A stretch of DNA of 64,000 nt from Tritonibacter mobilis (GCF_001681715.1 NZ_LNWY01000012.1:310001-374000), one strand, 5' to 3'. Positions 8,045 to 17,905 are shown, counted from the first letter of the stretch. Notes: a model not told the origin generated them from the letters alone. Program-made: numbers and translations.

Positions 8045-9931
8045 TCAGGCTTTGGCCTCTTCCCACGGGCGGGTGTAGACCGACAGAACATTGCCCACAT
8101 CCTCGGCGCTGCTGCCGTTCAGGACAACCTGCGCCACCAGACCGCGTTTCTTGTCATCAATCACAGACCCCACGCGCGCATTGAGGCCCGCGCTCTCCAG
8201 CGCCCCATCATAGATACGGGTGATCGCATGGCGGCGCAGGTCGGGTTTGAAAATCTTGCCCACTGCGGTCTTGGGCAGTTCAGGCATGATTGTCATGTGT
8301 TTCGGGATTGCAGCGCGTTCCCGGACGTGGCGCTTGCAGTATTCCAGCAGCTCCTCTTCGGTGGCTGTTGCGCCATCCACCAGTTCGACAAAGGCACAAG
8401 GCAGCTCTCCCGAATGCGCGTCGGGCTGGCCAATAGCCCCCGCAAAGGCCACCGCATCATGACCCAGCAGCGCTTCTTCGATATCGGCGGGATCAATATT
8501 GTGACCGCCGCGAATGATCAGATCCTTGGCCCGCCCGGTGATCCAGAGGTAGCCATCGGGATCGACCCGCCCCAGATCGCCGGTGCGCAGGTATTTCTCC
8601 TGATAGTAGAGGTCGATGTTCTTGTCGACCTCGGTATAGGTGTGGCCCGTAAACACGCCGGGGGTGGAGACGCAAATCTCACCGATTTCATCCGCGCCGC
8701 ATTCCTGCATGCCATCGGGGGTGCCCTTGACGATCTTCACATCGCAATAGGGGAAGGGAATCCCGATGGAGCCCACCTTCTTTTCCCCCTCGACCGGGTT
8801 GCAGGACACCAGACAGGTCGCCTCGGTCAGGCCGTAGCCTTCGACAATCGTGATGCCCGTAGCTTTTTCAAAACGGCGGAACAGTTCCAGCGGCAAGGGC
8901 GCAGAGCCCGAAAACGCGGTTTTTACGGTTGAGACATCCGCATTCACAGGCCGCTGCATCTTGGCCGAAATCGCCGTCGGTACGGTGATGATAAAGGTGA
9001 TCTTCCAACGCTCGCAGAGCTTCCAGAAGTTGTCAAAAACGCCGTCGCCGCGATAGCCCTGCGGCGTCGGGAACACCACATGCGCGCCAGAGGCCACCGC
9101 CGCCATCACGATCACATGGCAGGCAAAGACGTGAAACAGCGGCAGCGGGCACATGATGTTGTCTTCTTCGGTGAACAACAGCGTATGCCCCAGCCAGCCA
9201 TTGTAAATCAGCCCCTCATAGGTGTGCTGCGCAACCTTGGGCATGCCGGTGGTGCCGCCGGTGTGGAAATAACACGCCACCCGGTCGCCATCGCTGTCGG
9301 CAAATGTCAGCTCGGTGGGCTGCTTGGCCAACTCACGGTTGAAGTTCTTATAATCCGCATGGGCATGGGCCTTGTTCACCTTGGGGCGAATGAGCGGCAC
9401 AATCCATGATTTCGGCGGCGTCAGATAGCGGTTGAGATCCACCTCCAACACGGTTTTGACGTTGGGCGCATGCGCCACCGCCTCGGCCACTTTTTGTGGC
9501 ACGTCGGTCTTGGGAAAGCCCTTGAGCGTCACCACCACCTTAGCCCCGGTTTCGCGCAGGATGGATGCGATCTGTTCCGGCTCCAGCAGCGGGTTGATCG
9601 GGTTCACAATCCCCGCCACCGCACCGCCCAAGAGGGTGATCAGCGTCTCATTGGCGTTAGGCAGCACATAGGCCACAACGTCCTTTTCGCCGATCCCGAG
9701 CGAGCGAAACAGATTGGCGGCCTGGCAAGTCTTTGCCTTAAGCTCCCGCCACGTCAGGGTTTCCGCCTTGTCGGTGGGGCCGGAAAAGATCTGATAGCTG
9801 ACCGCGTCGTTGTTCGGAAAACGCTCAGCCGTGCGTGACAGCAGACCATAGAGCGTACGTGGAACGTCGCGCTCCGCCCAGGTGCATTCCTGTTCGATCG
9901 CCGCGACATCCGCCACCGTTGCAAAAGTCAT
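8045..9931 (-). CDS. Acyl-CoA synthetase (AMP-forming, class I adenylating)
   Basis: ATP-dependent acid:CoA ligase of the ANL superfamily, 628 aa. The phosphate-binding loop is HTGGTTGMPK, the A5 motif is GYGLTEAT, the A7/A8 region is YLRTGDLGRVDPDGYLWITG then RAKDLIIRGGHNI, and the catalytic Lys is in PKTAVGKIFKPDLR near the C-terminus. The start has an excellent GGAGGAACTTG Shine-Dalgarno region. It has no signal peptide. The acid chain length cannot be read; medium/long-chain or branched substrates are all possible. It is monocistronic, with its own terminator. Confidence 0.92.
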   Translation of the reverse strand: MTFATVADVAAIEQECTWAERDVPRTLYGLLSRTAERFPNNDAVSYQIFSGPTDKAETLTWRELKAKTCQAANLFRSLGIGEKDVVAYVLPNANETLITLLGGAVAGIVNPINPLLEPEQIASILRETGAKVVVTLKGFPKTDVPQKVAEAVAHAPNVKTVLEVDLNRYLTPPKSWIVPLIRPKVNKAHAHADYKNFNRELAKQPTELTFADSDGDRVACYFHTGGTTGMPKVAQHTYEGLIYNGWLGHTLLFTEEDNIMCPLPLFHVFACHVIVMAAVASGAHVVFPTPQGYRGDGVFDNFWKLCERWKITFIITVPTAISAKMQRPVNADVSTVKTAFSGSAPLPLELFRRFEKATGITIVEGYGLTEATCLVSCNPVEGEKKVGSIGIPFPYCDVKIVKGTPDGMQECGADEIGEICVSTPGVFTGHTYTEVDKNIDLYYQEKYLRTGDLGRVDPDGYLWITGRAKDLIIRGGHNIDPADIEEALLGHDAVAFAGAIGQPDAHSGELPCAFVELVDGATATEEELLEYCKRHVRERAAIPKHMTIMPELPKTAVGKIFKPDLRRHAITRIYDGALESAGLNARVGSVIDDKKRGLVAQVVLNGSSAEDVGNVLSVYTRPWEEAKA

Positions 9932-10316
9932 TCAAGTTCCTCCCCTGGGGCGGATCGGCATAGGCCAAGCGCCCCCAATCGTCAATTTCGCAAGTCACAG
10001 GCACACCGGGCGACCCTGCCGTTTTCAACGCAATCGCAGCCCGTGCATCTGAGCCTAATTTGTTCCTCTGAGCCAAGATGATTGGAATTTGAAGACCACG
10101 CAAGCGAGACCGTAAATTCACGTAAGGGAACGCTCAAAGTGACGCTGCGCTATTTTGATGTAGCAGCCACAATGGTGTTGTCGAAGACAGAGGCAATGCA
10201 AATTGCAGCCACAAATTTCTGGATCCGACAGCAAGTAGTCGAGCACATGCCTGTCTATCTCAAAGAAACAGATGCAGCGCGCTCATATGCTCATCGCCGC
10301 CATTGCGCGACCAGCG
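9932..10316. other. Intergenic region without a recognisable gene
   Basis: This 385-bp gap lies between the acyl-CoA synthetase start and the ABC exporter stop. A short open frame at 10082-10342 overlaps the exporter gene, has no good ribosome site and matches no family I know. I see no hairpin terminator for the exporter here. Confidence 0.5.
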
Positions 10317-12119
10317 TCAAGCCTGCGCCTGCCCGTCGGTAAACTGCAGACGCGCCAGACGCGCATAAAGCCCGCCCTCTGCCACAAGGCTCTCATGGCT
10401 GCCCACGGCAACAATGCGCCCCTGATCCATCACCACGATGCGATCCGCCTTTTTGACCGTCGCCAAACGGTGCGCCACCACAATGGTCGTGCGGTCCCGG
10501 CTCAGGTCATCGAATGCCGCCTGCACCAGACGCTCGCTCTCGGCATCCAGCGCCGAGGTCGCCTCATCCAGCAAAAGCACAGGCGCGTCGCGCAGGATCG
10601 CACGCGCAATAGCGATGCGCTGCTTTTGCCCCCCCGACAGCATTACGCCCCGCTCGCCCACATAGGCGTCATAGCCTTCTGGCAGGTTCATGATGAATTC
10701 ATGCGCGGCAGCGGCTTTGGCGGCAGCTTCAACCTCTGCATCCGTCGCATCGGGGCGACCAAAGCGGATGTTGTCACGCGCGGTGGCGGCAAAGATGATC
10801 GGGTCCTGCGGCACCAGCGCGATATGGCGACGGAAGGCATCCCGCATCAGCGCTGTCAGCGGCACACCGTCCAGACGCACTTCGCCCGATTGCGGATCGT
10901 AAAACCGCTGGATCATCTGGATGATCGTTGTCTTGCCCGCCCCCGACGGGCCGACAAAAGCAACCGTTTCACCCGGCTGAATGGTCAGGTTCACCTGATC
11001 CAGCGCCGATGTATCCGGCCGCGACGGATAGGTGAAAGAGACATTATCAAACGTCAACTCACCGCGCACAGGTTCCGCCAAGGTCTGCGCCTGCACCGGG
11101 TCGCGCACGCTATCGTCGGCCTGCAACAGCTCCACCAAACGCTCGGTTGCGCCTGCGGCACGTTGCAGCTCGCTCCAGATTTCCGAGAGCGCCGCGACAG
11201 AGCCTGCCACCATCACCGCGTAGATCACAAATTGCACCAAGGCGCCCTCGCTCATGGAGCCAAAGCGCACATCATTGGCCCCGATCCACAACACGCCGAC
11301 AACGCCGGAAAACACCAGAAAGATCACAATCACAGTGAGCCACGCCCGCGTCTGGATGCGCCGTTTGGACACCTCATAAGAGGTCTCGGTCATCTCAGAG
11401 AAATGCTGGCGGCTCAGATCCTCATGGGTAAAGGCCTGCACCGTCTGCACCGCGCCAAGGGCCTCGCCCGCATTGCCCGAAGAGGCGGCGATCCAGTCCT
11501 GATTTTCCTTTGAAATTGCCCGAAGACGACGGCCCAGAAACAGGATCGGCACGATCACCGCAGGCACGATCAACAGCACCAGCGCCGTGAGCTTGGCCGA
11601 GGTCAGCAGCATCAAAACCAGACCACCGAGGAAAATCAACAGGTTGCGCAACGCAACAGAGGCAGAAGAGCCCAGCACCGATTGAATAAGCGTGGTGTCG
11701 GTGGTGATGCGGCTGAGCACCTCGCCGGTCATGATGCGCTCAAAAAACGCCGGACTCATGCCGATGATCCGGTCAAACACCGCCTTGCGGATGTCCGCGA
11801 CCACCCGCTCGCCCAGTTTCGTCACCAGCGCGTAGCGCAGGCCCGTGCCAAAGGCCAACAGCGCGGCCATAATCATCGCCGCCGTGAAATACTGGTTCAA
11901 CAATGCGGCATCGGTGATGCGAAAGTTATCAACCACCCGCCGCACGGCCAGCGGCAGCGACAGCGACACGCCCGCGGTCAGCGTCAGCGCGCCAAGTGCG
12001 GCAAAAATCATGCCGCGATACGGGCGCATAAACGGCCAGAGCGCCTTTAGAACTCCAATTCGGCGCGAGGTTTCGCGTTCCTCGTTGCTGCCCGCATTTT
12101 GCACTGCACGTCGTGCCAT
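10317..12119 (-). CDS. ABC exporter, fused permease-ATPase (MsbA-like)
   Basis: Half-transporter of 600 aa that would act as a homodimer in the inner membrane. Six helices lie in roughly residues 25-310, with the exporter-type EVLSRITTDTTLIQ coupling segment. The nucleotide-binding domain has Walker A VGPSGAGKTT, signature MLSGGQKQRIAIARA, Walker B LLLDEATSALD and a switch His in VVAHRL. The start at 12119 is set by AGGAG seven bases upstream; the open frame continues 13 codons further without a site. Lipid A, lipid or drug export are typical of the family, and no neighbour narrows this. Confidence 0.92.
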   Translation of the reverse strand: MARRAVQNAGSNEERETSRRIGVLKALWPFMRPYRGMIFAALGALTLTAGVSLSLPLAVRRVVDNFRITDAALLNQYFTAAMIMAALLAFGTGLRYALVTKLGERVVADIRKAVFDRIIGMSPAFFERIMTGEVLSRITTDTTLIQSVLGSSASVALRNLLIFLGGLVLMLLTSAKLTALVLLIVPAVIVPILFLGRRLRAISKENQDWIAASSGNAGEALGAVQTVQAFTHEDLSRQHFSEMTETSYEVSKRRIQTRAWLTVIVIFLVFSGVVGVLWIGANDVRFGSMSEGALVQFVIYAVMVAGSVAALSEIWSELQRAAGATERLVELLQADDSVRDPVQAQTLAEPVRGELTFDNVSFTYPSRPDTSALDQVNLTIQPGETVAFVGPSGAGKTTIIQMIQRFYDPQSGEVRLDGVPLTALMRDAFRRHIALVPQDPIIFAATARDNIRFGRPDATDAEVEAAAKAAAAHEFIMNLPEGYDAYVGERGVMLSGGQKQRIAIARAILRDAPVLLLDEATSALDAESERLVQAAFDDLSRDRTTIVVAHRLATVKKADRIVVMDQGRIVAVGSHESLVAEGGLYARLARLQFTDGQAQA

Positions 12120-12541
12120 GAGCGCTCCTTTGTTCGCCGCCTGAAGTCTGGCACGCAAGGCGCACCCGTTTCGTGCGTGTCATGGCCCCGCACCACTGGC
12201 AGGTCAAGGCTGCATTCTCCGCAAGGCTGGGAACAATCGACGCAGCCGCAGGATAACAACCAGGACTCACCCAAGGGAAAAGTGCCCGATTGGCAACGGC
12301 TTATCCCCTGTTTTACAGCTAACTCTCAATCACAGATCTTGCGCGACTGCGCCTTTGGGAATGCACCACGCGCTATATTTCCAGCCCAGCCGGGACAGAG
12401 CCAGCGGGGGACGTCCCCACCCGAGACCTAAAGGGATGCGCTCAGGCTCAGTTTCGTGTAAAAGCCCCCAAATCGTTCAAAATATATATATTATTCAATT
12501 CCCTAACAGCCATCGCTGGCCTGCAAAAGGATTACACAAAG
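12120..12541. other. Intergenic region with promoter-like AT-rich end
   Basis: There is no supported gene in these 422 bases. A palindrome GGGGACGTCCCC is at about 12407-12418. An AT-rich run (ATATATATATTATT, about 12481-12494) precedes the 12542 gene and probably contains its -10 region. Confidence 0.45.
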
Positions 12542-13564
12542 ATGAAGGTATTTCTCGGCATCCTTGCAGGGGTTTTGGTCGTTGCCATACTGGTGGTGCA
12601 GTGGGGCTTGTGGGTCCTAAGCGGCTCCCCGGCACCCAATATTCCACCTGCCCGAACACCCGCTCCAGCGGGATTTGATGCCGCTGCATATCAGGACATG
12701 GACGCTGTGGTATCGACCGAGGATGCAGATGTCCGGGTCCTCTCCAGCGATATGGGCTTTCGTGAGTATTACACCATCCCAGATCTGGGAGTCACTTACC
12801 TGATCCTCTCGACCGCCGAGGGCAAAAAACGCTATATATTCCTCAACGCACAGGGACAGGAGATCGGTGAAATCATCGATCAGCCTCAGGCATTTTCGCT
12901 GGGTCGATACATCGTGACGCTGGATGGGTATTATGTCGTTTCATCCCAGAGCGTGACTGAGCGTCTTCCATATGTTGATGTCGAAGCGCCCTCTGCCGCA
13001 GACCTCAAGGCAATGGTCGAGCAAAGCACCCACTACCGCTCCTTCTCACATTCAGATTTGCCGGGAAATGACCTTGCAAAGGGGATCAATCGCGAGATGC
13101 ATGTCATGCTCCATGATGGCGTCTGGAAGCGGTTCACCACCCCGGAGCCGCAGCTCGCAAATTGGAAAGGGACAGATTTTCCGGGCCTTATTCAAACATA
13201 TGGCGTTTATCGGTCTGGCTACGAACCCCGTATCGAGGATATCGAACGCCTGCGGTTTCGTGTGGAACTCACGCATTTCGACCAGAATGAATTCCTGCCG
13301 CGTCGAGGTGCAGCTTTTGGTAGTCCGACGGGTCAAGGGCGCCGGGCGCAATGGATTGGCACAGGGTATTACACAGTATTCATCGACGACAAACCTGTGC
13401 TGCGCTTTAAGCTCAACAATGATCGCGAATACATCGGCAGAAAGGGCACGGATCTGTTCCCGGCGCTCAGTCCTGAGGGGACGTTCATCTTAATCGAGAA
13501 GTCACATCGCAATGGCAAGAGCCAGGCGCTGATCGTGCGGGATGCGCGATTAAACGAGCGCTAA
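12542..13564 (+). CDS. Membrane-anchored protein of unknown function
   Basis: A 340-aa protein with one N-terminal helix (FLGILAGVLVVAILVVQWGLWVL), a proline-rich linker (PAPNIPPARTPAPAGF) and a soluble remainder that should face the periplasm. AAAGGA precedes the ATG. The C-terminal half contains WIGTGYYTVFIDDKPVLRFK. I do not recognise a family. It stands alone between an ABC exporter on the other strand and the hybrid kinase. AT-rich sequence upstream and a lower GC content than its neighbours hint at a recently acquired or weakly conserved gene. Confidence 0.75.
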   Translation: MKVFLGILAGVLVVAILVVQWGLWVLSGSPAPNIPPARTPAPAGFDAAAYQDMDAVVSTEDADVRVLSSDMGFREYYTIPDLGVTYLILSTAEGKKRYIFLNAQGQEIGEIIDQPQAFSLGRYIVTLDGYYVVSSQSVTERLPYVDVEAPSAADLKAMVEQSTHYRSFSHSDLPGNDLAKGINREMHVMLHDGVWKRFTTPEPQLANWKGTDFPGLIQTYGVYRSGYEPRIEDIERLRFRVELTHFDQNEFLPRRGAAFGSPTGQGRRAQWIGTGYYTVFIDDKPVLRFKLNNDREYIGRKGTDLFPALSPEGTFILIEKSHRNGKSQALIVRDARLNER

Positions 13565-13818
13565 GCCAGTGCGGCGTTCCCTGCCCGTTTCATCCCATAC
13601 GCCATCCCGGAGACCGGAAAGCTCAACACCAGACGCTGCCTAAAAAATTGACACGTTTAAAATGTTAAGTGAAGTTCGCTTTGCGTGGGCGGTCTAAACG
13701 CCGTTATTAATCCCAAAATCATGATTTAGCCATATTTTCACGCAAGGAGAGATTCGAAATTTGCTGTATGTAGGCCTGCGTGAGGAGTGTCAGGACGTTC
13801 AGCGTAAGGAGAGAGCGA

Positions 13819-15585
13819 ATGCTGAAGATCTCGCCTGAACTTGCGATATCCGTGGCCGCTCAGAATGATCTGGTGCGCGCGGATCTCCCTACTCGCTTTG
13901 CCTCGATCACCATCGTCTCTCTGTTATCGCTGTTTTTTCTGCCCGCGACAGTGCTTGGGGCGGTCTATCTCGCCTATGCGGTGACTGAGATTGTCGGTGT
14001 GTTGGTATATCGCATGCTGGCAAGGGAAGTGACCTGGCGCGGGATTGTGCTGTTTAGCACCTCTGCCTTCCTTGGGGTCTGGATCTTCAATCTGATCCCG
14101 TTGCTGTTGTTCCTTGAGCAAGACCCCTTCCTCAAAATGATCGGTGCAATGTTGCTGATCATCGCGCTCAATCATTGCGTGGTGGCCCGCGCGACGTGGA
14201 TATTCTTCGGTTTTTTGACCACAATCCCGATCATTTGCGTGGTCGGGTTCATCATCGTCAGTTTCCTCAGAGAGTTCGCGACTCCGGCTGAGATGGTGAC
14301 CACGGCGATCATCACTGTGATCGGTGCCGCCTACATGCTCCATGCCCTGTGGACCCAGCATCGGTTGACCGCACGCCTGCGTGGGGCGCTGGAGGAAGCA
14401 GAAGCCGGTAGCCGCGCCAAGAGCCGGTTCCTTGCCGCCATGAGCCATGAGATCCGAACGCCCCTCAACGCGATCTGCGGCATGTCGGAACTCATCGACG
14501 AGGAAAACAAGGATCGCCCGCTGCTGCAGGAGCGCAGCAAGCTGTTGCGCACATCGGCGCTGGCATTGGCGGGCATTCTCGATGACGTGCTGGACCATGC
14601 GAAGATCGAGGCCGGGTTGATGGAGTTGAGCCTGGCGGCGGCGGCACCAGCGGTAGAGATCCGAAGCGCCATAGAGATGTTCCGTGCCTCGGCCGAAGAA
14701 AAAGGGTTGCGGCTCGAGTTCACCATAGACGAGAGCCTGCCGGCCTACGCCGAATGCGATGCCCTCCGGCTGCGCCAGGTCATCGGCAACCTGTTGTCAA
14801 ACGCCGTCAAATATACCGACAAGGGTCAGGTAACCGTGCACGCCAGCGCCGCGACAGAGGGCGATCACGCGATCATTGAGGTCAAGGTCGCAGACACCGG
14901 GCGCGGGATGACGCCGGAACAGACCGAGCGGCTGTTTCAGGACTTTTACCGGGCGGTCGACAAGAATGCGCCCACGGTACCCGGCACAGGGCTGGGCCTG
15001 TCGATTGCCCGACAGTTCGCCCGGATGATGAACGGTGACATTACCTTGACCACCAGCCCGGCTAAGGGCAGCTGTTTCACCTTTACGTGCCGCGTGCAGG
15101 TTCTGGAGGTGACGGCACTCTCTGGCACCAATCCGCCCACCCAAGATACGATCTTCACTGACCTCGGGGTGCGGTCCATCCTGCTGGTGGATGACACCGC
15201 CTCCAACCGACTGGTGGTACGCTCCTTCCTGAAGGACTTTGATCTTGACCTCATAGAGGCCTGCAACGGTGCCGATGCGCTCGCCATTCTCGATCATTCC
15301 TCCGTGGATCTGGTTCTGCTGGACATGAAGATGCCTGTGATGGATGGGCAGGACACCCTGTTGGCCATGACCGCGCGCGGCGGGCGGATTGCCGCGACTC
15401 CGGTGGTGATGTTGACCGCAAATGCTGCGCCCGAGGATCGCGAACTGTTTCTGAGCTTGGGCGCGGTCGGCTATATCGCCAAACCGGTCCGCAAGGCGCA
15501 GCTGCTCACGGAAATCCAACGCGTCGCCGCCGCCCATGGTCATAAACCAATCGAGACCAGACAGAGCCCGCGCACAGGCACCTAG
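13819..15585 (+). CDS. Membrane hybrid histidine kinase with receiver domain
   Basis: A 588-aa two-component sensor. Residues about 25-190 hold five or six membrane helices with little periplasmic sequence, so the signal is probably sensed within the membrane. A short linker leads to the HisKA domain with the phospho-acceptor His in AAMSHEIRTPLNAICG. The HATPase domain has the N box NLLSNAVKYTDKG and G boxes DTGRGM and GTGLGLSIARQ. A C-terminal receiver follows, with DD in LLVDDTAS, phospho-acceptor Asp in LVLLDMKMPVMDG and Lys in IAKPVRK. AAGGAG precedes the ATG at 13819. The AHL-synthase-like gene begins 183 bp downstream. Confidence 0.93.
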   Translation: MLKISPELAISVAAQNDLVRADLPTRFASITIVSLLSLFFLPATVLGAVYLAYAVTEIVGVLVYRMLAREVTWRGIVLFSTSAFLGVWIFNLIPLLLFLEQDPFLKMIGAMLLIIALNHCVVARATWIFFGFLTTIPIICVVGFIIVSFLREFATPAEMVTTAIITVIGAAYMLHALWTQHRLTARLRGALEEAEAGSRAKSRFLAAMSHEIRTPLNAICGMSELIDEENKDRPLLQERSKLLRTSALALAGILDDVLDHAKIEAGLMELSLAAAAPAVEIRSAIEMFRASAEEKGLRLEFTIDESLPAYAECDALRLRQVIGNLLSNAVKYTDKGQVTVHASAATEGDHAIIEVKVADTGRGMTPEQTERLFQDFYRAVDKNAPTVPGTGLGLSIARQFARMMNGDITLTTSPAKGSCFTFTCRVQVLEVTALSGTNPPTQDTIFTDLGVRSILLVDDTASNRLVVRSFLKDFDLDLIEACNGADALAILDHSSVDLVLLDMKMPVMDGQDTLLAMTARGGRIAATPVVMLTANAAPEDRELFLSLGAVGYIAKPVRKAQLLTEIQRVAAAHGHKPIETRQSPRTGT

Positions 15586-15768
15586 ACGCCGCGCTCACGC
15601 CAGCCACTCAGGCGGATCATACCCGCCCAAAAAGGTGCCAAGGCCTGCCTCTTGGCCGCCAACTCTTCGTCATTAACGGTTAATTTACCGACTCACCTAA
15701 AAGTTGATTAAAATTATTGAAACTGCCGCAGCTGACCTTGGGCGCTGCGGGAAAAGGCGTGGCGATCC

Positions 15769-16401
15769 ATGCAGTCAACTGAAATCACTTTTGATAACTT
15801 GGGCGAAACTGGCGACTTGTTCACCGCCCTTCTGCGCGCGCGCTATCACCATTTCATTATGGTGCGCGGCTGGCCGATGCCGAATGTGCGAGGTCTGGAG
15901 TTCGACCAATACGACACACCGGAAAGCGTCTATTGCGCCATCCATGATGAGGCCTCGGTGCAAGGTGGCTTTCGCATAACACCAACCACTGCGCGATGCA
16001 TGAACTCCACCTACATGCTGCGCGACGCACAGCGTGGCCTACTGCCAGATCTACCGCGGGATGTGCTCGACACAGAGGCACCGCAAGATCCCCATATCTG
16101 GGAGGTCAGCCGAGTCTTTGTCTCCGACCGCCTAAAGAGCCGTGAGCGCATGCTTGTACGCCACGCCATGGGCCGCAGCTTTGCGCAGCTTTCACAGAAA
16201 TGGCGCATCAACGCTTTTCTCTGCCTGACCTCCGTGACATCCGCGCTGTTGACCCGGCGCTCTGGCCTCGAACTGACGCCAGCCGGTCCTCGCTTTGACG
16301 CGGCAGGAGAGATCTGCCAAGCCTACCACCTGAAGGTACGCAGCCGCACTCCCGAAGGATTGCCTCAGATGCGGGATGAGGGCATTCGCAACGCGGGCTG
16401 A
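15769..16401 (+). CDS. LuxI-family acyl-homoserine-lactone synthase
   Basis: Predicted autoinducer synthase of 210 aa, the usual LuxI length, using S-adenosylmethionine and an acyl donor. The family's invariant positions are all present: R25, F29 and W35 in ARYHHF...RGW; E44, D46 and D49 in LEFDQYD; R69 followed by PT in GGFRITPTT; and E112 with R115 in WEVSRVFVS. The C-terminal acyl-pocket half is divergent, so the acyl chain cannot be predicted. No LuxR-type regulator with a GerE helix-turn-helix lies in this window. The only adjacent regulator is the upstream hybrid kinase. Confidence 0.88.
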   Translation: MQSTEITFDNLGETGDLFTALLRARYHHFIMVRGWPMPNVRGLEFDQYDTPESVYCAIHDEASVQGGFRITPTTARCMNSTYMLRDAQRGLLPDLPRDVLDTEAPQDPHIWEVSRVFVSDRLKSRERMLVRHAMGRSFAQLSQKWRINAFLCLTSVTSALLTRRSGLELTPAGPRFDAAGEICQAYHLKVRSRTPEGLPQMRDEGIRNAG

Positions 16402-16660
16402 GCAATGAACCGATCGGGGGCTATTCAGTCGTGTTTCTCTCGCAAGCCCCTCGCCTCTGCCGTCTCGGTGACGGATGCTCCGCCGCCCGACCATGAAAAG
16501 AATCCTTGCATTGTCGCGACAAAACGACCATCTGCGACGGGCTAACGTTTCTTCTCTTCGAATTTCTGCTCCCGTGAAAACGGTATCGGTTGGTCGACTT
16601 GGATCGACTTTTGCCGACCTGTCGCAATTCCGCGGACAGATTTTTTAGGAGATTACGGAT
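16402..16660. promoter_or_regulatory. Cold-shock gene leader with small hairpin before the RBS
   Basis: This 259-bp region should contain the cold-shock promoter and a long 5' leader. Just before the ribosome site, CTGTC (16619-16623) can pair with GACAG (16635-16639), followed by TTTTTT (16641-16646) and then AGGAG. This could be a weak attenuator or a temperature-sensitive structure; that reading is inference. Confidence 0.4.
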
Positions 16661-16867
16661 ATGGCCAATGGCACCGTGAAATGGTTCAACTCTACCAAAG
16701 GCTTCGGATTCATTCAGCCTGAAGATGGCACTCAGGACGTGTTCCTGCACGTGTCCGCAGTTGAGCGCGCTGGGATTAACCGCATCGATGACGGTCAGAA
16801 AGTGACTTACGACCTCGAAACTGGTCGTGACGGTCGCACGTCAGCCAGCAATCTGGCACTCGCTTGA
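16661..16867 (+). CDS. Cold-shock domain protein, CspA family
   Basis: Single OB-fold nucleic-acid-binding protein, 68 aa. RNP1 is KGFGFIQP and RNP2 is VFLHVSA, preceded by the usual TVKWFNSTKGF. It acts as an RNA chaperone in the cytoplasm. TTTTTTAGGAG lies upstream of the ATG. A second small gene follows after 25 bp and is probably co-transcribed. Confidence 0.96.
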   Translation: MANGTVKWFNSTKGFGFIQPEDGTQDVFLHVSAVERAGINRIDDGQKVTYDLETGRDGRTSASNLALA

Positions 16868-16892
16868 TAGCCATCGCTGGGGAGAAGGACAG

Positions 16893-17108
16893 ATGACCGA
16901 CGCCCCAGCAAACAAAGACAGCGCGGATATCTTCGGGTATCTATCTGTATCTGCAGCGAAATCAAAAACTGCGGGTGCACTGTCTTCGGCTGATCGAACA
17001 ACTCAAATCGTCAAGCGACTGCAGGACGAGGAAGCCAAAGCAAACGCAGAAAAGACCGCACGTCTCAGAGCGTTTCGGAAAAAGAGTGTTCAAAAATCGG
17101 GGGAGTGA
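16893..17108 (+). CDS. Small basic protein downstream of the cold-shock gene
   Basis: A 71-aa protein with no recognised family. GGAGAAGGACAG precedes the ATG, which supports translation. Residues about 35-70 are highly charged and predicted helical (IVKRLQDEEAKANAEKTARLR), ending in a Lys/Arg-rich tail. Its tight spacing after the cold-shock gene suggests a shared transcript. RNA binding or a ribosome-associated role would fit the charge but is not shown. Confidence 0.6.
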   Translation: MTDAPANKDSADIFGYLSVSAAKSKTAGALSSADRTTQIVKRLQDEEAKANAEKTARLRAFRKKSVQKSGE

Positions 17109-17625
17109 TCCGCTCCCTCTATTGCTTCCTTGCACTGTGAGAGCATGTGCAACGTGCAAATCCCTCCAAGCAAATGCGTTGAGTGGCCCCACCTTGAACA
17201 AGGTGATCGCTCCGCACCTCGCTTGGAGAACCTGTGGCGAGGCCCGCCTCGCCACAGGTGCTTGCAAGACTTGCAGTTCCCCACCCTGACGCTCGGCAGC
17301 GCGTTCATCGCGTGGCGCGAGCCTGCGACCTCCCACCGATGAGATTGCTTGGCGTGTTCCTTGGCCGCAAATGAGCGTCATCTCAATCTACCCGCCATCA
17401 CGTCAAACACATCCGCTCGCTGCATAGCAGACCATCCACGGCCACGCAGGCCAAGGCGGAGGTCCACACAAAAGGCATGGAGAAAGTCGCGGAGCGGTGG
17501 CTCGGGCTCAGGATGCCATAGCCAAACGCGAGGAACTGGATTGAAAGATCTGTCCCACGGGGCTTTTGAGTGTGGGACAAGCACCCCCTTAAGAGGCTGA
17601 TATGTCTAGCACTTGAGAGAGGATT
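17109..17625. other. Gene-poor region with a perfect 14-bp inverted repeat
   Basis: I find no supported gene in these 517 bases. At 17230-17259 ACCTGTGGCGAGGC and GCCTCGCCACAGGT form a perfect 14-bp stem around two bases. No T tract follows. Several short open frames occur on both strands, but none has a ribosome site and a recognisable product. Confidence 0.5.
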
Positions 17626-17699
17626 TGGAGCGGGTAGCGGGAATCGAACCCGCACCTTAAGCTTGGAAGGCTCTTATGATACCATTTCACCATACCCGC
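17626..17699 (-). tRNA. tRNA-Gly (anticodon TCC)
   Basis: A 74-nt tRNA on the minus strand. The acceptor stem is GCGGGTA/TACCCGC with discriminator T and an encoded CCA (genomic TGG at 17626-17628). The T arm is GCGGG TTCGATT CCCGC. The anticodon loop CTTCCAA gives TCC. The D stem GTGA/TCAT pairs with one wobble. Confidence 0.95.
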
Positions 17700-17905
17700 T
17701 TCGTAGACCGTGATGTATGTGAAGGATTTTTGGCCGTCAACCACATATCCGGGATTTTTGCACCTTGCGGCCATCAGAGCGCCAGCCACACGGGCTTGCG
17801 CCAGCTGCGCGACACAGATCAAACCGCACTATTTCCGCCGCTGGCCCTTTCCCAAGCGCAGGCTGCGATCTAAGTTCTGGGTCTCAAAGCAGTTTTAGGA
17901 CCCAC

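Noticed and set aside
12290-12320. DnaA box or origin near TTATCCCCTG
   Set aside because: A single imperfect match without a cluster or an adjacent dnaA/dnaN.
15586-15768. lux box upstream of the luxI-like gene
   Set aside because: No palindrome of the ACCTG-N-CAGGT type is visible in the 183 bp.
17600-17720. Integration site at tRNA-Gly
   Set aside because: No integrase gene and no repeated tRNA 3' end found in the window.
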